From Musa acuminata AAA Group (taxonomy: Eukaryota; Streptophyta; Magnoliopsida; Zingiberales; Musaceae), in NCBI RefSeq assembly GCF_036884655.1, contig NC_088357.1, positions 48,193,001-48,257,000 of the forward strand: DNA of 64,000 bases, written 5' to 3'. Positions 34,924 to 47,216 of this stretch are shown one piece after another (position 1 is the first letter of the stretch; each line of letters starts with the position of its first letter). The notes below the pieces were generated by a model. That model had not been told where the DNA came from, did no database searches, and saw nothing but the letters and a program-made list of their open reading frames with translations. Both the position numbers and the translations under genes were made by a program.

Positions 34924-37900
34924 CCACTTACCCCTTCCCATGGTGCCTTGCCGTTATCTGACTGGCCCTGCCAAGTAGAAAGAGAATGTCAAAGGAGGAG
35001 GCCTATATGACGAACAATCACAGAAGCTCTCACAAGACACTCAGCCATAGCAACACACTTTGGGTTGTCCTCGTACCTGGTTTCCAAGCGAAGGAACCAC
35101 CTGATGAATGATCCACTGTGAATCTACGACTCCAATTTTCTCATGAGCCGGCTATGTAGAGAGATACAAAGATCAACATAGTCAGATATAATTAATTACA
35201 GCCAAAAGAGCAATGACAAAGTCAGTCAATTCTGCATTGTACCTCTACGCATTTTCTTAGAGCAAAGTCGAGGCCCCATCCATGGACCAAGTCATTCTGC
35301 ATCAGTAATGCGACTTGAGGAATAGCAAACAGAGGTAGGCGTACACAGCACCGAAACAATGAAGATCCACCCTACCTGAATCATGTGCCATACACAACGC
35401 CATGCATCCCTAGAGAACACAGTTGCCATTATCTCGACGAACCTGTTAGCAGACAGTATTTAGTTTTGACGTTAAGACGAGAAATGCAGGCAGGGCAAAA
35501 ATTAGTAATGCATGCATACGCTGCACATGGGGGCAGATGGGGGTCGGCACACCAGCCTGGTTTTTCCTCTGTTTCCCTATGACGAAAACAGACCATGCGT
35601 CAGTTACCCTGGTATAAAGGCAACTTAAAAAATAAATTCGGACCAGATATCAGACAACAATCTTGTAAACATTTATTCCCAGGCAAAAAAAAAAAGATTT
35701 AGAAAGCTCACTTGTGGACTTCACGGTCACCTCTCCTTTTTGTCATTTGCCATGTTAACCCTTTGTCAGGCTCTAATCCAGGCTGTGAAATCTCCAGTCC
35801 ATGCTTCTTTACTAATCTGATATACCTAAGATATGAAAGTTTATTACGTTAGGCCTTTTTAAAGGATTTCTTGCTTAACAAATTCATCACTTACTCTTCG
35901 GCATCAAAATGCTGAACTCCTAGGTCCTCATCCCAAATGAATATGTACTCGTATGGGGCCACAATGTCAGGGTGCAAAAACCTTTTGGCATACCACCTTA
36001 CATGAAGTAACAAAATTAGACACTTCTAAGTTTTGACCATGTCACGTAGAGTAAACACATAAAGACCACACAACTAGCAAGAGATGATCACCATTTAGTT
36101 TGCTTCCTGGTGCTCACATGAATAGCTCGTTTTGACCACTCAAATTCATCCCATTCAGAAGTTCGACCATCATAATGAAATAATAGTATTGCGAAATTTT
36201 CAGAGAACTGTAGGATAGATTCTCACAATCAAACAACTACAGCAAAAAATTCTTCAAGTAACAGTTAAATATATAAGGTTTAACTTGTTATCATAGACAA
36301 ACTAAATAAAAGTATAATTACAGTCTACAAAGCCAATTTCCTTGCTCCAGTGTTCAAACTCCAGAAGCAAAATAACAAAAAGTCAGTGTCTGTTCGAGTT
36401 AAGAAACCATACAAGAAACTGCTTCAACAGCTACTTAGCAGTGTCAGAACCAACTTAGGGAGAGAGTAAATCCCTTCTTCATTCAATCATATCAAAAAGA
36501 AATAGTTAATTGAGCTGCATAATTCAATATGTGGCATGATGCAACATATTGAAGCAACTATGCCCAACCCATGAAACATGAAGAAAGCTACGCGGCATTA
36601 AGCAGCATCAACACTACTACCATGACTCAATGTTTCACATATTATGCAACCGTGGTAAAAAAAAAGGGGTGGGGCGAGTTTGTAGTTTATGTCAAGATGT
36701 TGTGGTTTCACAAAGGCTACGTAGAAGTGCTCTACTTCAAGTCCATACCCATCCCTCTTCCTTGAACCAGTTTTTTGGGAGCTACAAAACGTGTAGGTGG
36801 GAGTTGAGCTTGTCTGGGTTATTTTTAACCGTCCAAAGCCTAAGTACCATGATTACTAAAAGCTACATTTGACAACCTATGCCCAGAACATTGACCTGGG
36901 AAGGTGAAATGGATGTACAATTTGACTTGCATGGATCCAATTGGGAAGCCAGAACCAGTTCATTCTTTATTTTATATATGGAAAGTGAACAACTAGTAGC
37001 TCAACCTTAACGAAGCCAGTAAAACAAGATCCACAATAAGTTAAAAAGACAATCAATTAAACCTCCTGTATCTGTTCGCTAAGCAGATAAGCCAGAGATA
37101 ATGATCAGAAAAACAAGCTTATAGCACAAAAACACATTGCAATCAGCAACTATTCTTGCACCATATTATAATTATAATCGAAGGTTCTGAGACCTCCATA
37201 CATGCAGCTCCACTGCTTCCAAAATGAGCACGAAGATATAAATTGAATTCAATAAAAAAAAGAGTTGGCAATCAATCTGAGAGGGAAAATAAAAATGAAA
37301 AAACTGGAAAACAGGTAAACTAGTGATCAATCTTTAAACATGAACTTCAAATTCAAAGTGGAAAAGGAAAACAAATTGTATTGGACTTCTTCAAACCAAA
37401 TGATGTGGCGGAATAGAATTTACAAACTACACGTCCATTAGTGAAATTCAAAAAAATCAGAAACAGGAAGTTATCATATATATTTGATTTAAGTTTCTGT
37501 ATAGTAACAACAAAAATATTAGAAAACATGTACCAGTTGAGAATCCTTTTCTCTAGAACTCGGTTAACAGCTGAGTACTCACCTTTTTAACAGCAGCATC
37601 AATGTTCTTTTTCTGGTCATATCCAACAGTGAATGTCACAAGATATTTCTGCCGGGTGATTAGATCCTGCATCATTCAATTTAAACAATAGAGGCAACAA
37701 CTTTAGGTAAGACAGAAATACACGTGGCCACAACATGAAGACAGGTTCCAGAAAATTGTTAAATCACAATTGAAAGCAAGCATATCCATATTAGAGAAAA
37801 TGTTGACCGATATAGAATCGGATAAAGCTAGAGTCAAGACTAGCAGAATACCCATTTTGTAACAATCCCATGCAGCATTGAACTTCAAAGCTACACACTA

Positions 37901-38220
37901 AGAGCAATCTAGTCTAAACCCAATATATGAAGTTTAAGAGGAAAAGAGCATCCTATGATTTCTGAAAAGCTTGCTTAAATCTGGTTTATGACCAAATGGT
38001 GAATATTAAAAACAAACATAAAACACATAACAACTAGATCTAATTATTCAGCTTCTAGTTAAGTTGGAACTCTTTTCTATGTTGATAGCACGGGTTACAA
38101 TCTGAGTCCAGGGGCCAGCTGCTGGACCAGCATGGTATTAGTATGGGGAAGAATACTGATGCTACGAATCAGTACCAGTTGATACCACCCAGATGTGAGA
38201 GTGAGAGTGAGAGTGAGAGT

Positions 38221-38258
<38 letters not shown>

Positions 38259-41200
38259 CTGTGAGCTCAGTAAAATAAGCTTACAGAATGGTATATCCTA
38301 TACTGCACTGAACCAGACTAAATCACTTGGTACATGTCTCGGTTGTCAAACTGACAAGTACCAGCCATAAGGGTGGTATTTTAAACCATGTTGATGAGTC
38401 TGGCAATAAAATATAACATATACCAAATTGAAGAACATCTGTTCAGATCATACTAGCAATTTGTTCTCATAATTGCTTAACTCAACATACGCTTCCCACT
38501 AGATTATCATACAAGATGACACACATGAAGGTTCACATTGGTTCATAACTCAAGCTTCTATATGTATATTAATGTACAAAGAAACAATCTTCACATTCAG
38601 TAGAGCTGTATAAACTTTAATTTCACAAAAAACTTGGCCAAGCTTAGAGAGCTGTCATGGCATGAAGCCACCGCTGTGTCACGAACTTAGCTAGAATTGC
38701 CTATCTCATGAGGTACCCTTGGACTAGCATGGGCAAGAATCCATGATATGATACCTTCATAAAGCATGGGGCAAAACATGACGGCATGGGAGCCAGGCAA
38801 ACCCATGGCTGCATCAATTGCTTTTCACCATATGTCAACTTCAATATTCATTTCACATCAAGACTAAGAACATAAATTCATAAAAAAATGTTTCTTAGAA
38901 GAATCACGCCCAGGTTTGAGCTTTGATGATCTAAAAAACAATAATATACTGACTGCAAAAATTTGACTACAATATTCTTGCATAATTGGTTAAAGGGTCC
39001 GTTTTTAGTGTCTGAATGAAATAATATATATGGCATCTCACAGTGCATATTTATTGTCATGCTTAGAATCTAGCAATCATGTGGAAATTTTTTGTGCGTG
39101 TATATTCCACATATATGCAGTCTAATTGGAAATTCAATATGGTTATAACAATCAAAAAATAAGTCATGACATAATTCAAGAATATTATTGCCAAAAGAAT
39201 ACATCAACTATCAAGAAATACATCATTAGATTAAAAAAATGTCTTGAGAAAAATTCATCGAGAGCTACCTACCTCATCTGGGTTACCCCATAATCTGCGC
39301 AAATAAAAATCTGATTCTGGCACAATGATGCCAGGTGGTAGTCTTTCTGCACCTCTGGGATTTGTAGGAACATAAATCTGCAAGACAGTCAGTATAAAGA
39401 ATCAAAATTCCAGTAAATCCTTTAACTAGAGTTGACATGAACCATTGTCCCATATCGTAGGGGATTTCACTTCGAAAAGAAAAAGTTCATCCCAACAAAA
39501 TTCAAGTCCAATCTGTAACCAAATGTTGCATATATTGTTTGTGCATTATCAAGTAAAAAATATATAAGAAGAGATACATGTGCATATTTCCAAGAGACAC
39601 AATCTCCAGTACCATATCTGTACTGATCCAGGACTGCACCAATACAGGTTCGAGCTATACCGGCGTATCGTGTGTCAGTACATTGGTACATACCAACTTC
39701 CAGAAAAAACCTGAAAAGATGTTGAAAAATCTTTAAACTTTATTGCCGGTGAAAGCCCTGTTTTGGACACTAGGAGGTACAAGCCCTATATTGGACACAG
39801 GGAGGTACAAGCCCTATGCTGGACATAACGTCAGGTTCACCCTAGTCTGCATGCCGATAGGCTATCGGGCTGGTAAATACTGACTGTACCAATAGGTGGT
39901 ATTGTAAATATTGTAGATTGCATAATCACAAATATGCCCAGTTTACCCTGGTCCGTGCACTGGTAGGCAGTCAGATCAGTAAATACCATCCATACCAATG
40001 GGCAGTATTGCAAATCCTGTAAATTACATAATCAGATACCTACGTGTTGCATGTATCGACAAAAATATATACTACAATAGATAAGATATTCCATGGAAGT
40101 AGATTTAGTATATATATACATTCAGATATATATACACTAGTTTGCACAAAAAATAAAGTATTTTCATCATGTCGAGAAAGGACTTTCCAAGAGAAGAGGG
40201 GTTTGGATAACTTAAAAATTAATATAAAATATAAATGCAAAATGGATGGCACTATCAGCCATGCATTCCCATGTTTGTTGAATTATAAGTTTCTGACATC
40301 ATATTCTCAAATTTTCTCCGGCTATTATTGAAGTTTATATTTGTATATTTAATTTTAGTTCTAGTTATACTAAAAACTCTTGTTTCTAAGAATTATCTTG
40401 ATAGTTTATGTTTAAAATTAAACTCCCAGTTCCTCTCATAAACTAAAACAACATCTTCAACAGAAAAACATGCACCAAAGAAATATCTTCAATATACCTA
40501 AACTTTAGTTTGCTAGTAAAATATACAGATAGTATTAGGAGTGAAAAATTGATTTCCTCATGTTATTCATATTATTTACAGATTATATAAAGTTATCAAC
40601 TCTCATCTCTCCAATCCCAACAACTCCAGCTAATATAACATTAGAGAAAATTAACTCAACATAAATGTACAGCCAGAAAAGTAATCCAGTTTCTTTCATT
40701 CACATGATGGAAAAATTTTATGAGACTACAATAGCACCATCTGGTCACATCGACAGTTAGATCCTTTTAATCATTCAAACTCCTCATATTACAGATGATC
40801 TTCTCCAACGTAACTATAATTAAAATAGAATACCAAATTCACAAGCCATTTCATTTTTTGCTCTGCATCCCAGATTGTGTTGTCCAAGGACTTCACAATA
40901 AAAGTGAATATAAAAAGCAAGTACAACAAACCATGAGATAAGCAAAAAACAATTAGCTGGAGCCAACAGCTAGAGAAGCAAAGCACCTTTAAAGTATCAG
41001 TTGTGTTTGAAGTAGCGTTATTTCTATTTTGAATATTAGCTGAGGTCCAAGCATGGTTCAATAAGGTTTGGGTAGTGATGCCTGAATTCCTGTCTTCAAT
41101 GTATGATATAATACTGGAAGGAAAGTGAAGCTGCAAAATTTAGCAAGTAAAATTATCATTTCTTCTGGGAGCATTAGTTTTGAATATCAGAAAAAGAAAG

Positions 41201-41461
41201 TAGCAACAAAATCATTAACCTTGGTTATGCTGACTGTGGGAAAGGAAATGCCTATCAAGTAACCTAACACAATTCCAATGACTGTTGAAATAATAAGCCT
41301 CATGTTCTCATTTGATTTTCTGGGAAGGGCACTGCAAGTCACAAAGTAACATACATCAGATTATGTCAAGCATAAATACAGTTCTTCAGTGCAAAAGCTG
41401 CATAATCTAAAATGATTTAATAGCTTAGGTACCTGCGACCACCAGTTCCAAATTTTGCCAT
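34698..41461 (-). CDS. DUF707 family protein, type II membrane protein
   Basis: Fourteen coding exons join in frame to 402 residues. The first nine are 41461-41433, 41331-41220, 41130-40987, 39377-39273, 37666-37583, 36207-36092, 35996-35895, 35825-35712 and 35576-35520; five more follow, ending at TAA in 34698-34700. Residues about 20-40 (MRLIISTVIGIVLGYLIGIS) are a single membrane anchor after a short basic N-terminus, as in Golgi type II proteins. The core carries RLPPGIIVPESDFYLRRLWG, then WWYAKRFLHPDIVAPYEYIF, the acidic IWDEDLG motif, and GWCADPHLPPCAAFVEIMA. This is the DUF707 family, often annotated as lysine-ketoglutarate reductase trans-splicing related; that label has little functional support. 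The WDEDLG segment and topology resemble glycosyltransferases, but activity is unproven. Introns 37667-39272 and 39378-40986 are enlarged by repeats. No disruption is seen. Confidence 0.92.
34885..34921. repeat. (GA)n microsatellite in a DUF707 intron
   Basis: A run of about 18 GA units in a short intron between the last coding exons of the DUF707 gene. On the transcribed strand it is CT-rich, and it lies about 50 bp from the acceptor of the last exon's upstream intron. Confidence 0.9.
38090..38400. repeat. GGTAC-rich repeat with (GA)n microsatellite
   Basis: Within the DUF707 intron 37667-39272. It contains GGTATTAGTATGGGG, GTACCAGTTGATACCACCC and GACAAGTACCAGCC motifs similar to the GGTAC-rich family at 17.5 kb, plus a GAGAGT-to-GA microsatellite at about 38196-38255. 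Confidence 0.4.
39590..40035. repeat. GGTAC-rich repeat with nested tandem units
   Basis: In the DUF707 intron 39378-40986. The left part has TACCATATCTGTACTG and TCAGTACATTGGTACATACC motifs. At about 39755-39830 a unit of roughly 30 bp (core AAGCCCTATATTGGACACAG) occurs three times. At about 39835-40035 a unit of about 100 bp (core GTAAATAC...TACCAAT...GGTATTG) occurs twice. It looks like a dispersed element with internal tandem expansion. Confidence 0.5.
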
Positions 41462-42613
41462 GTCTTCCAACTTTAGAATTGAGAAGCCAGAGCAATATTT
41501 CTAAACAAAAGCAGCTTCACATTGTTCGGGAGGTTCATAATTATTGTTAAATTATGAAAGAGATGATGGCATCACCACAATTTAAATATGAAGAACAGAA
41601 GTCAGAAGCACCATAAAACCTGGTTTGAGAAAAGGTGCCAACGAATTAACATACTGCACAGGCATCACAATCCAAGGATGCAAGGAACCACTAGAAATAA
41701 TTTAATTATCCGGAAAAAAGTTAGATCTGGAAAAACTTGTAACCAAGTCTGCAAGCAATAAACACTTTGACCAGAATGAAAATTAAATATGCTGGAAATT
41801 GAACTGAAGTTTAATTCTATCAGAATGTCTTTAGAATAGTAGTGACATCTGGAGACCTTGACCACTATTTATAAAAAACCAACACCAAGTACAACTGCCA
41901 AAAAAAATCCAAAAATATGGAAGAAAAAGCATTCATGATCACAAGAATAACACCAGTCCATAAAGTAACTCAAAAGTTTCAATAAGAAAACATTCAAACC
42001 CCATGCATCATCAGTCTATATAGCTGAAATTTTGTAAAACTTAGCCTCGCAAAGAAGGAGAGAAATAAAATTAAAACTAAAATAAGATTATAAAAGACTG
42101 TATATGCAGCTGCAACAGGTCTTACACCGCAAGAAGTGATTTCCAATAGTTTGTAAGGAGACCTGGCAGCATGTCTTAACGGTCTGAAAAGATCATTTGG
42201 ATAGCCATTTGAGCCCTAGAAATGGGTGACCTAGGCACAGGGAGTTGATGGGTAAGATCTTTAGAAGAGACTTGAAATCTACATTTCCCCATTTCAACCT
42301 CCATGCTGTCCTCCCTCAGTAGCCCATACACCCAGCAAAGAAGGAAAGGAACTCAAGAATGGACCTTTCAACTCCGATGGCCACCAAATCGTCTTTCAAA
42401 CAGTGAACATTTAGAGAGCATCGAACCAAACTAGTCACATGTAACAGATAAACAAATCGAAACCATCACCGCTAAACATCTTAAACGTATAATGAATCAT
42501 CGTTTCTCCTCGCGTCAGACCACAGCAAAATCTCCCATGAAAGCAGGAAAACACAAGCAAAATCATGCAATTCCTTGAAGAAAAGTAGGAAGTAGGAGGC
42601 GAAAAGAAATCAC

Positions 42614-42835
42614 CTGGACGGGATCAAGAAGATCTGAGACCCACGGATCGATCGGAGAAGCAGCAGGCGTCCCCCTCTCGCCTGTATCTCGAATCCACCG
42701 CCTTCGGCTCGATCTCCAGATATGATTCGTATTTGGGATATCAACGGGGTCGGTTGATCCAATCGTCGACCGACGATAAATAGAAGAGACCAATGGAAGG
42801 GCGAGAAGGACATCAAAGAACACGAAAGAACAGCG
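42614..42835 (-). promoter_or_regulatory. Likely 5' UTR exon and promoter end of the DUF707 gene
   Basis: On the minus strand CCCGTCCAG|GTGATTTC at about 42614 is a good splice donor. An acceptor (TTTGTTTAG) occurs near 41502, 40 nt upstream of the start codon, so the leader is probably spliced across a 1.1-kb intron. A TATAAAG on the minus strand near 42850 fits a start around 42820. The frames seen here belong to the leader. Confidence 0.5.
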
Positions 42836-42854
42836 AGATCATTAACTTTATAGG

Positions 42855-43496
42855 TTTAACGCGACACCTTCCCATACCTTTCGTTCTATTGGAGTAATTA
42901 TCGGACCCTCAAGGTGGGTCCAAGCAAGATTCCTCAGGTAACCTTCTCGGGTACGAACACACAAGTTTCTAGAAATAATTGCTCCGAGTTTTAACTACCA
43001 TTTACGGCTAATTCGGAAGAACAGCAAAACTTCTTTTACCTACTAATAAGTTCCCTCGATCACCCATGACTTTTGGTTGGACTTTAGATGGGACCCATAT
43101 ATTTTTATCCAATGCGAAAGCAGGTAGGTGTCGGAGGACATGTACTCTTTGTTCCGCAAAGGGGATTGCTAGAGGTGTAATTGGGGCGGGAGGGTTTAAG
43201 CCGGTTCGGAATCAGTAGACCGAAATCTACCTAACGGTTCAAGTTTTAAAACATGGACCCACCCCATTCAAAACGATTGCGACTGAAGGCGTGTTCGGTG
43301 GGTTAGGGCACGATAAAAGACGATGACGAGCACAATTCGGTTCACTCGCGTCTCCGATACGAAACGAACCACACAATTTGACACAATCAATTTGGTGATG
43401 GCTTAGGTTTATCTCTCTGAACCGATCCTGGTTCGACTCGAACCGGATGTGAACCGGTAACCGGCGCACCGCCTCCAACGGTACAAAGGAAATGCG
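42855..43496. other. Intergenic DNA
   Basis: Nothing coding can be supported. The segment 43190-43460 is rich in AACCGGTT/GGTTCGAA-type motifs (for example CCGGTTCGGAATC and GAACCGGTAACCGG), which suggests a dispersed repeat. Confidence 0.4.
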
Positions 43497-43993
43497 TCAG
43501 ACACCGCAGGTCAGCCATCGCCGCCAATGCCACGCCGTTGGCGGCCACCCCGTTCTGCCAAGCCTAGGCCACCTACGAATCGAGACCACGTCTACACTCT
43601 TCAGCATCGACTCCGCCCTCCGCTGGTGGTGGAGGTCCGGCTGCAGGTAGCTAAAGGATACATCCATTACGTTATGGTTGGGGTTGGAGAAGTCGGCCAG
43701 AATAGTAATGCCGGCATCGAGAAGGGTGCCTTCGTCGAGGAAGACGAGGTAGACGATCAGCATGCTGCTACGGACCGTGTGATGGGGGTGGGTGTGCCGG
43801 TGGGCTTGTGGGGCGGCTCCCAGTCGGTCGCTGGTGGCGGAGTTCCTCTGCTCGTCTCTCTCGGAATGGTATTGCAGATAAGAATGGGGAAACACCGCAA
43901 GATAAGTAGAAACTCTTCCGTTTTTATGGATTCATACATGCTGTTTAGGTGTGGAATGGCTGCTTCTTCGATTGCGGGCATCAGATCCCGCAA
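43497..43993 (-). pseudogene. LEA_2/NHL-like protein remnant
   Basis: On the minus strand the frame at 43497-43895 reads EGTLLDAGITILADFSNPNH and then QRRAESMLKSVDVVS. These match the pattern of LEA_2 (NDR1/HIN1-like) domains, where an ADFSNPN strand is followed by a region ending QRRAES-L--V-MVS. The middle part of the domain is shortened, and the frame then enters Trp/Arg-rich sequence that does not fit, suggesting a frameshift. A second frame (43757-43993) precedes it. No membrane segment or complete domain is visible. I read it as a decayed gene fragment; the family call is from memory and tentative. Confidence 0.4.
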
Positions 43994-44059
43994 GAGTATA
44001 CCAACTCCTCGCCCTCAACCCATTGCAAAGAGATTTGCATATGCATCGTCTCAATAGTA

Positions 44060-45640
44060 TTTCAACACCATGCATCTCATCGGATAAGCCCAAGTCATAG
44101 ATTAGCACTGCGGATTAGACACTGCACTTATTTTATGTCTGCTGCGCTCCACCTCCCACCGCCTAACGCACGAACTAATGGACATGTAGACTGGCTTTCC
44201 ATTTGTTTAACTCCATGACAAAGGTGATGGAACAGTAGCAAAGATCCCAACCTAGTGTCTAGATTTGACAATAGGAAACCTTAAATTACAGCACTCTTGG
44301 GTTTCCGTGTGCCACGCCGGGACGTAGAATAGTGTGCACCAACACAAAGATACTTTGATTGCATGCTGGCCTCAAGAGGGTCTCTTTCTCCGAAGCAATC
44401 AGTTTATGGATTGCACATGTCATGACAGTCTTTTGAGTGTTGTTATTTATCAGACATGATGGCTGTGAGAGCTGCTGAGCTTTGAGGTATCTCCACAATT
44501 TACTTTGCAGATTCTACAACTGCACTGAGAACCATGAACCGAATAAGCTAACAGAGGAAATGTGAGAAGAGGGGAAAGCATGAGAACCTGTCAAAAGCAG
44601 AGCTGTGACAACTTGGTTATCATCATCTTCTTCCTTGAGAAATGTTTCCTTTTGATTTGTTGGACACTTGGATTCTGCACTAATTCTTATTTTGCCAATT
44701 CTTTTGTCTTGCTTGCACTTCCTCTGGGAAAAATTAAATTCTTGTTTACCCTTACAATTATCTCAAATTGGACAAGATGGAGTTGTAGAGTATGATTTCA
44801 TATACTCCTAAACAGGTTTATAGTTGGGAAAACAGTTGTAAAATTCTTTATAAGATTTAGCAATGAAATTGTTTCATGATAGTCTTTGCTTGACCAAAGT
44901 TTTCTCAAACACTTGTTTATATCTGAGTTAATCCAGGCTTAATATTCCATCATCCATGAGTCCAACACCTTATTCCTATGCAAGTCATGACTAATAAAAA
45001 GTCATAAGCCATTATTCTTACATATTTATTAATTTAGTAGCAAATATGTGTCACTCATTTATATATTTCTGTCTTTGTTCCTTATAAAAAGCACATGACA
45101 TGAAACAAAGTCTTTATCTTTATTTGTGCAAATAATCCTACAAAGTTTCAACAACAATTATTTCTTTATTTATTTTTCTTTTTCTTCAACAGCTCATCTA
45201 AGTTTTCCTTTGTAAAATTTGCCAAGCTACTCACATTTGACTTTCTGCAAATTGTTTATGTGGAAGGAATTGATGTCACAGAAATAATTGTTCAGATTCT
45301 TTGTATTATTAAACTTTGCACTTCTACTTGTAATCTTATCTCAGCTCTGAATGTTGATATAGAAGACATGGATCAAATAAAATGAAAGAAACTGGACAAG
45401 GAATGGATGGGAAGTCTGGATTGCTTGAAACTACTTGCCATGAGAAACTAGCATTTCATGTATGAGAACTTCAATTTTCCTTTTTTGAGTTGCATGTTTG
45501 ATCTTTCCGCATGACATGATGTGTGAGTTTTAGGTTTGTGAAGGTGACTTGACCAAGTAGAGAAAACCAGGAAGTCTTCTCTCAGGTGCACATCTATACA
45601 TCACCCACAAGTCACCCCCCTGCATTCTTTGTTTAGTCAG
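44060..45640. other. Intergenic DNA upstream of the ELF4-LIKE gene
   Basis: No coding region is supported. The right end (45.5-45.65 kb) is the likely promoter of the ELF4-LIKE gene. Confidence 0.45.
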
Positions 45641-45649
45641 TAGACCCAC

Positions 45650-45664
45650 TGCTATATATAGTCA
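45650..45664 (+). promoter_or_regulatory. Candidate TATA box of the ELF4-LIKE gene
   Basis: GCTATATATAGTCAC lies just before a short leader with a (CT)n tract. A donor-like CAGAAG|GTATGC near 45799 and an acceptor TCTTTCAG at about 46823 suggest a 1-kb intron in the 5' UTR. Transcription from here would explain the 1.2 kb between this box and the start codon. Confidence 0.45.
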
Positions 45665-45717
45665 CATAAGTGTAGATTCTGGTCGCCAGTTCATACTCTC
45701 TCACATTTCCTCAATCT

Positions 45718-45721
<4 letters not shown>

Positions 45722-45764
<43 letters not shown>
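45722..45764. repeat. (CT)n microsatellite in the ELF4-LIKE leader
   Basis: About 20 CT units, placed just downstream of the candidate TATA box. A second CT tract of similar size lies at about 46680-46712. CT tracts are common in plant leaders. Confidence 0.9.
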
Positions 45765-45766
<2 letters not shown>

Positions 45767-46069
45767 ATGCTGGGATTGTTGGAATTTCCAACTCAGAAGG
45801 TATGCCTGATGCAAAAGAATATGTACCTTTGTTTCCTTTCCATGTTCTTGTGGGATCTGCTTTTGTTTTCCTGCTGGTCTGTGAAGGTTATGGAGGATCT
45901 GACATCAAAAATTGTATCTTTGTTTTTTGTTTGTCTATCCATGTTTCTGAAGAAAATTGTTTAGAAGTATGGCTCAAAATATGATATTTGTTGCTGGATC
46001 CTCTTCACTTTGCTTTGGAGGAGAGTTTTCATTTTCCTTCTTTCACTTTTTTTTTCCAAATTGAAAATA

Positions 46070-46318
46070 CTAGATTAACTGCTCAAAAGTCTGGAATTCA
46101 GAGGTAATGATGCTACAAAGTTGAGCTGGCAAGTTGCTTTGCCACAAAACAGAAGAACCAGAGCTCTTAGCAAAAGATGCTGCCCAATTTGCAGCAGTGT
46201 TAGCTTCTCTGAAGATATGGTTGAATTGTATCTCCAAGAAATTACCTTTGAGCTTCCTTCTTTCACTTGATTTGATGCTATTCTTCCATTTGTTTTCTTC
46301 TCTCAAGTTCAGGTTCAT
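46070..46318 (-). pseudogene. RNase H-like fragment from a retroelement
   Basis: The minus-strand frame includes FNHIFREANTAANWAASFAK, matching the I-REAN-AADWLA motif of the RNase H-like domain (RVT_3) found in plant non-LTR elements and related domesticated genes. Only this 80-residue end of the domain remains. It lies inside the inferred 5' UTR intron of the ELF4-LIKE gene and runs antisense to it. Confidence 0.65.
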
Positions 46319-46676
46319 CTTAGCTGCAGATTCTTGTCTTCACATGGCATAAAATATTTCTCTAGAACACATGAAAAGCAAGATGATTTCATCCCCTCTC
46401 ACCCCCCTCTTTTTTTTTGCTTTAAATTAAAATGTCAATCTGCCTTCCCTTTTGCAGTACATTGGCTGTTCTCATTCCTTTGCTTTCTTTCTGCCATGTG
46501 GTTGTTCCCAGTCCTGTTTGAGGTTTTTGTTATAGACCAGCTTTTCCATGCTGTCATGTAAAGATTTTGTTTGTTGTACACATTGTGGAAAGGAGACTAG
46601 GAAACCATGATCTCTCTCTCCTTTGTCCCTGCCTCAGCATCCCTCTCAAGCCCAAATACCACTCGATAGGTGCCTT

Positions 46677-46721
<45 letters not shown>

Positions 46722-46877
46722 TGAGCTTTATACTCGGTAGCTCTCACAGTTTCCTTGCTTTCAAAGCTGTTGTCAGGATCCTTCTTACAGTATAGACTCT
46801 TCCTTTTGTTGTCATCTTTCAGTGCTTGGTTGGATTGACTCGATCGCCAGCTGAGGAGGATCAGATTGGAGGTGGAA

Positions 46878-47216
46878 ATGGAGGGAGGAGACACCTTCTC
46901 AGTCCATGGAAATGGAAACCAAGTGGACAACAAGGCCTTCCATGCCTTCCAGAAGAGCTTCGTTCAGGTGCAGAGCATCTTAAATCAGAACAGGCTACTG
47001 ATCAATGAGATCAACCAGAACCATGAGACAATGATCCCCGACAACCTTGGCCGCAACGTCGGCCTCATCAGGGAGCTCAACAACAACATCCGCCGTGTCG
47101 TCGACCTGTACGCCGACCTCTCCCTCTCCTTCACCGGGCCGATGGAGGCGTCGTCCGGGGGCGACTCCGGTGGGAAGCTCGGCCACAAGAGGGTTAGACA
47201 TGTCAACGAGTCATAG
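46878..47216 (+). CDS. EFL: ELF4-LIKE protein (EARLY FLOWERING 4 domain, DUF1313)
   Basis: An intronless 112-residue CDS starting at the ATG at 46878 (MEGGDTFSVHGNG); no other ATG in this frame lies just upstream. Residues about 25-85 form the ELF4 domain, with FQKSFVQVQSILNQNRLLIN, EINQNHE, IPDNLGRNVGLIRELNNNIR and RVVDLYADLS, a small alpha-helical domain that pairs as a dimer. ELF4 joins ELF3 and LUX in the evening complex of the circadian clock. The RELNNNIRRVVDLY core and short Gly-rich tail are closest to the ELF4-LIKE 2/3/4 group, whose roles are less clear. The second half of the CDS is strongly GC-rich. The upstream 1.2 kb probably holds a spliced leader. Confidence 0.92.
   Translation: MEGGDTFSVHGNGNQVDNKAFHAFQKSFVQVQSILNQNRLLINEINQNHETMIPDNLGRNVGLIRELNNNIRRVVDLYADLSLSFTGPMEASSGGDSGGKLGHKRVRHVNES

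Noticed and set aside
43527..44057. 176-codon frame on the plus strand
   Set aside because: Family-like motifs occur only on the opposite strand, so this frame is the shadow of the LEA_2-like relic.
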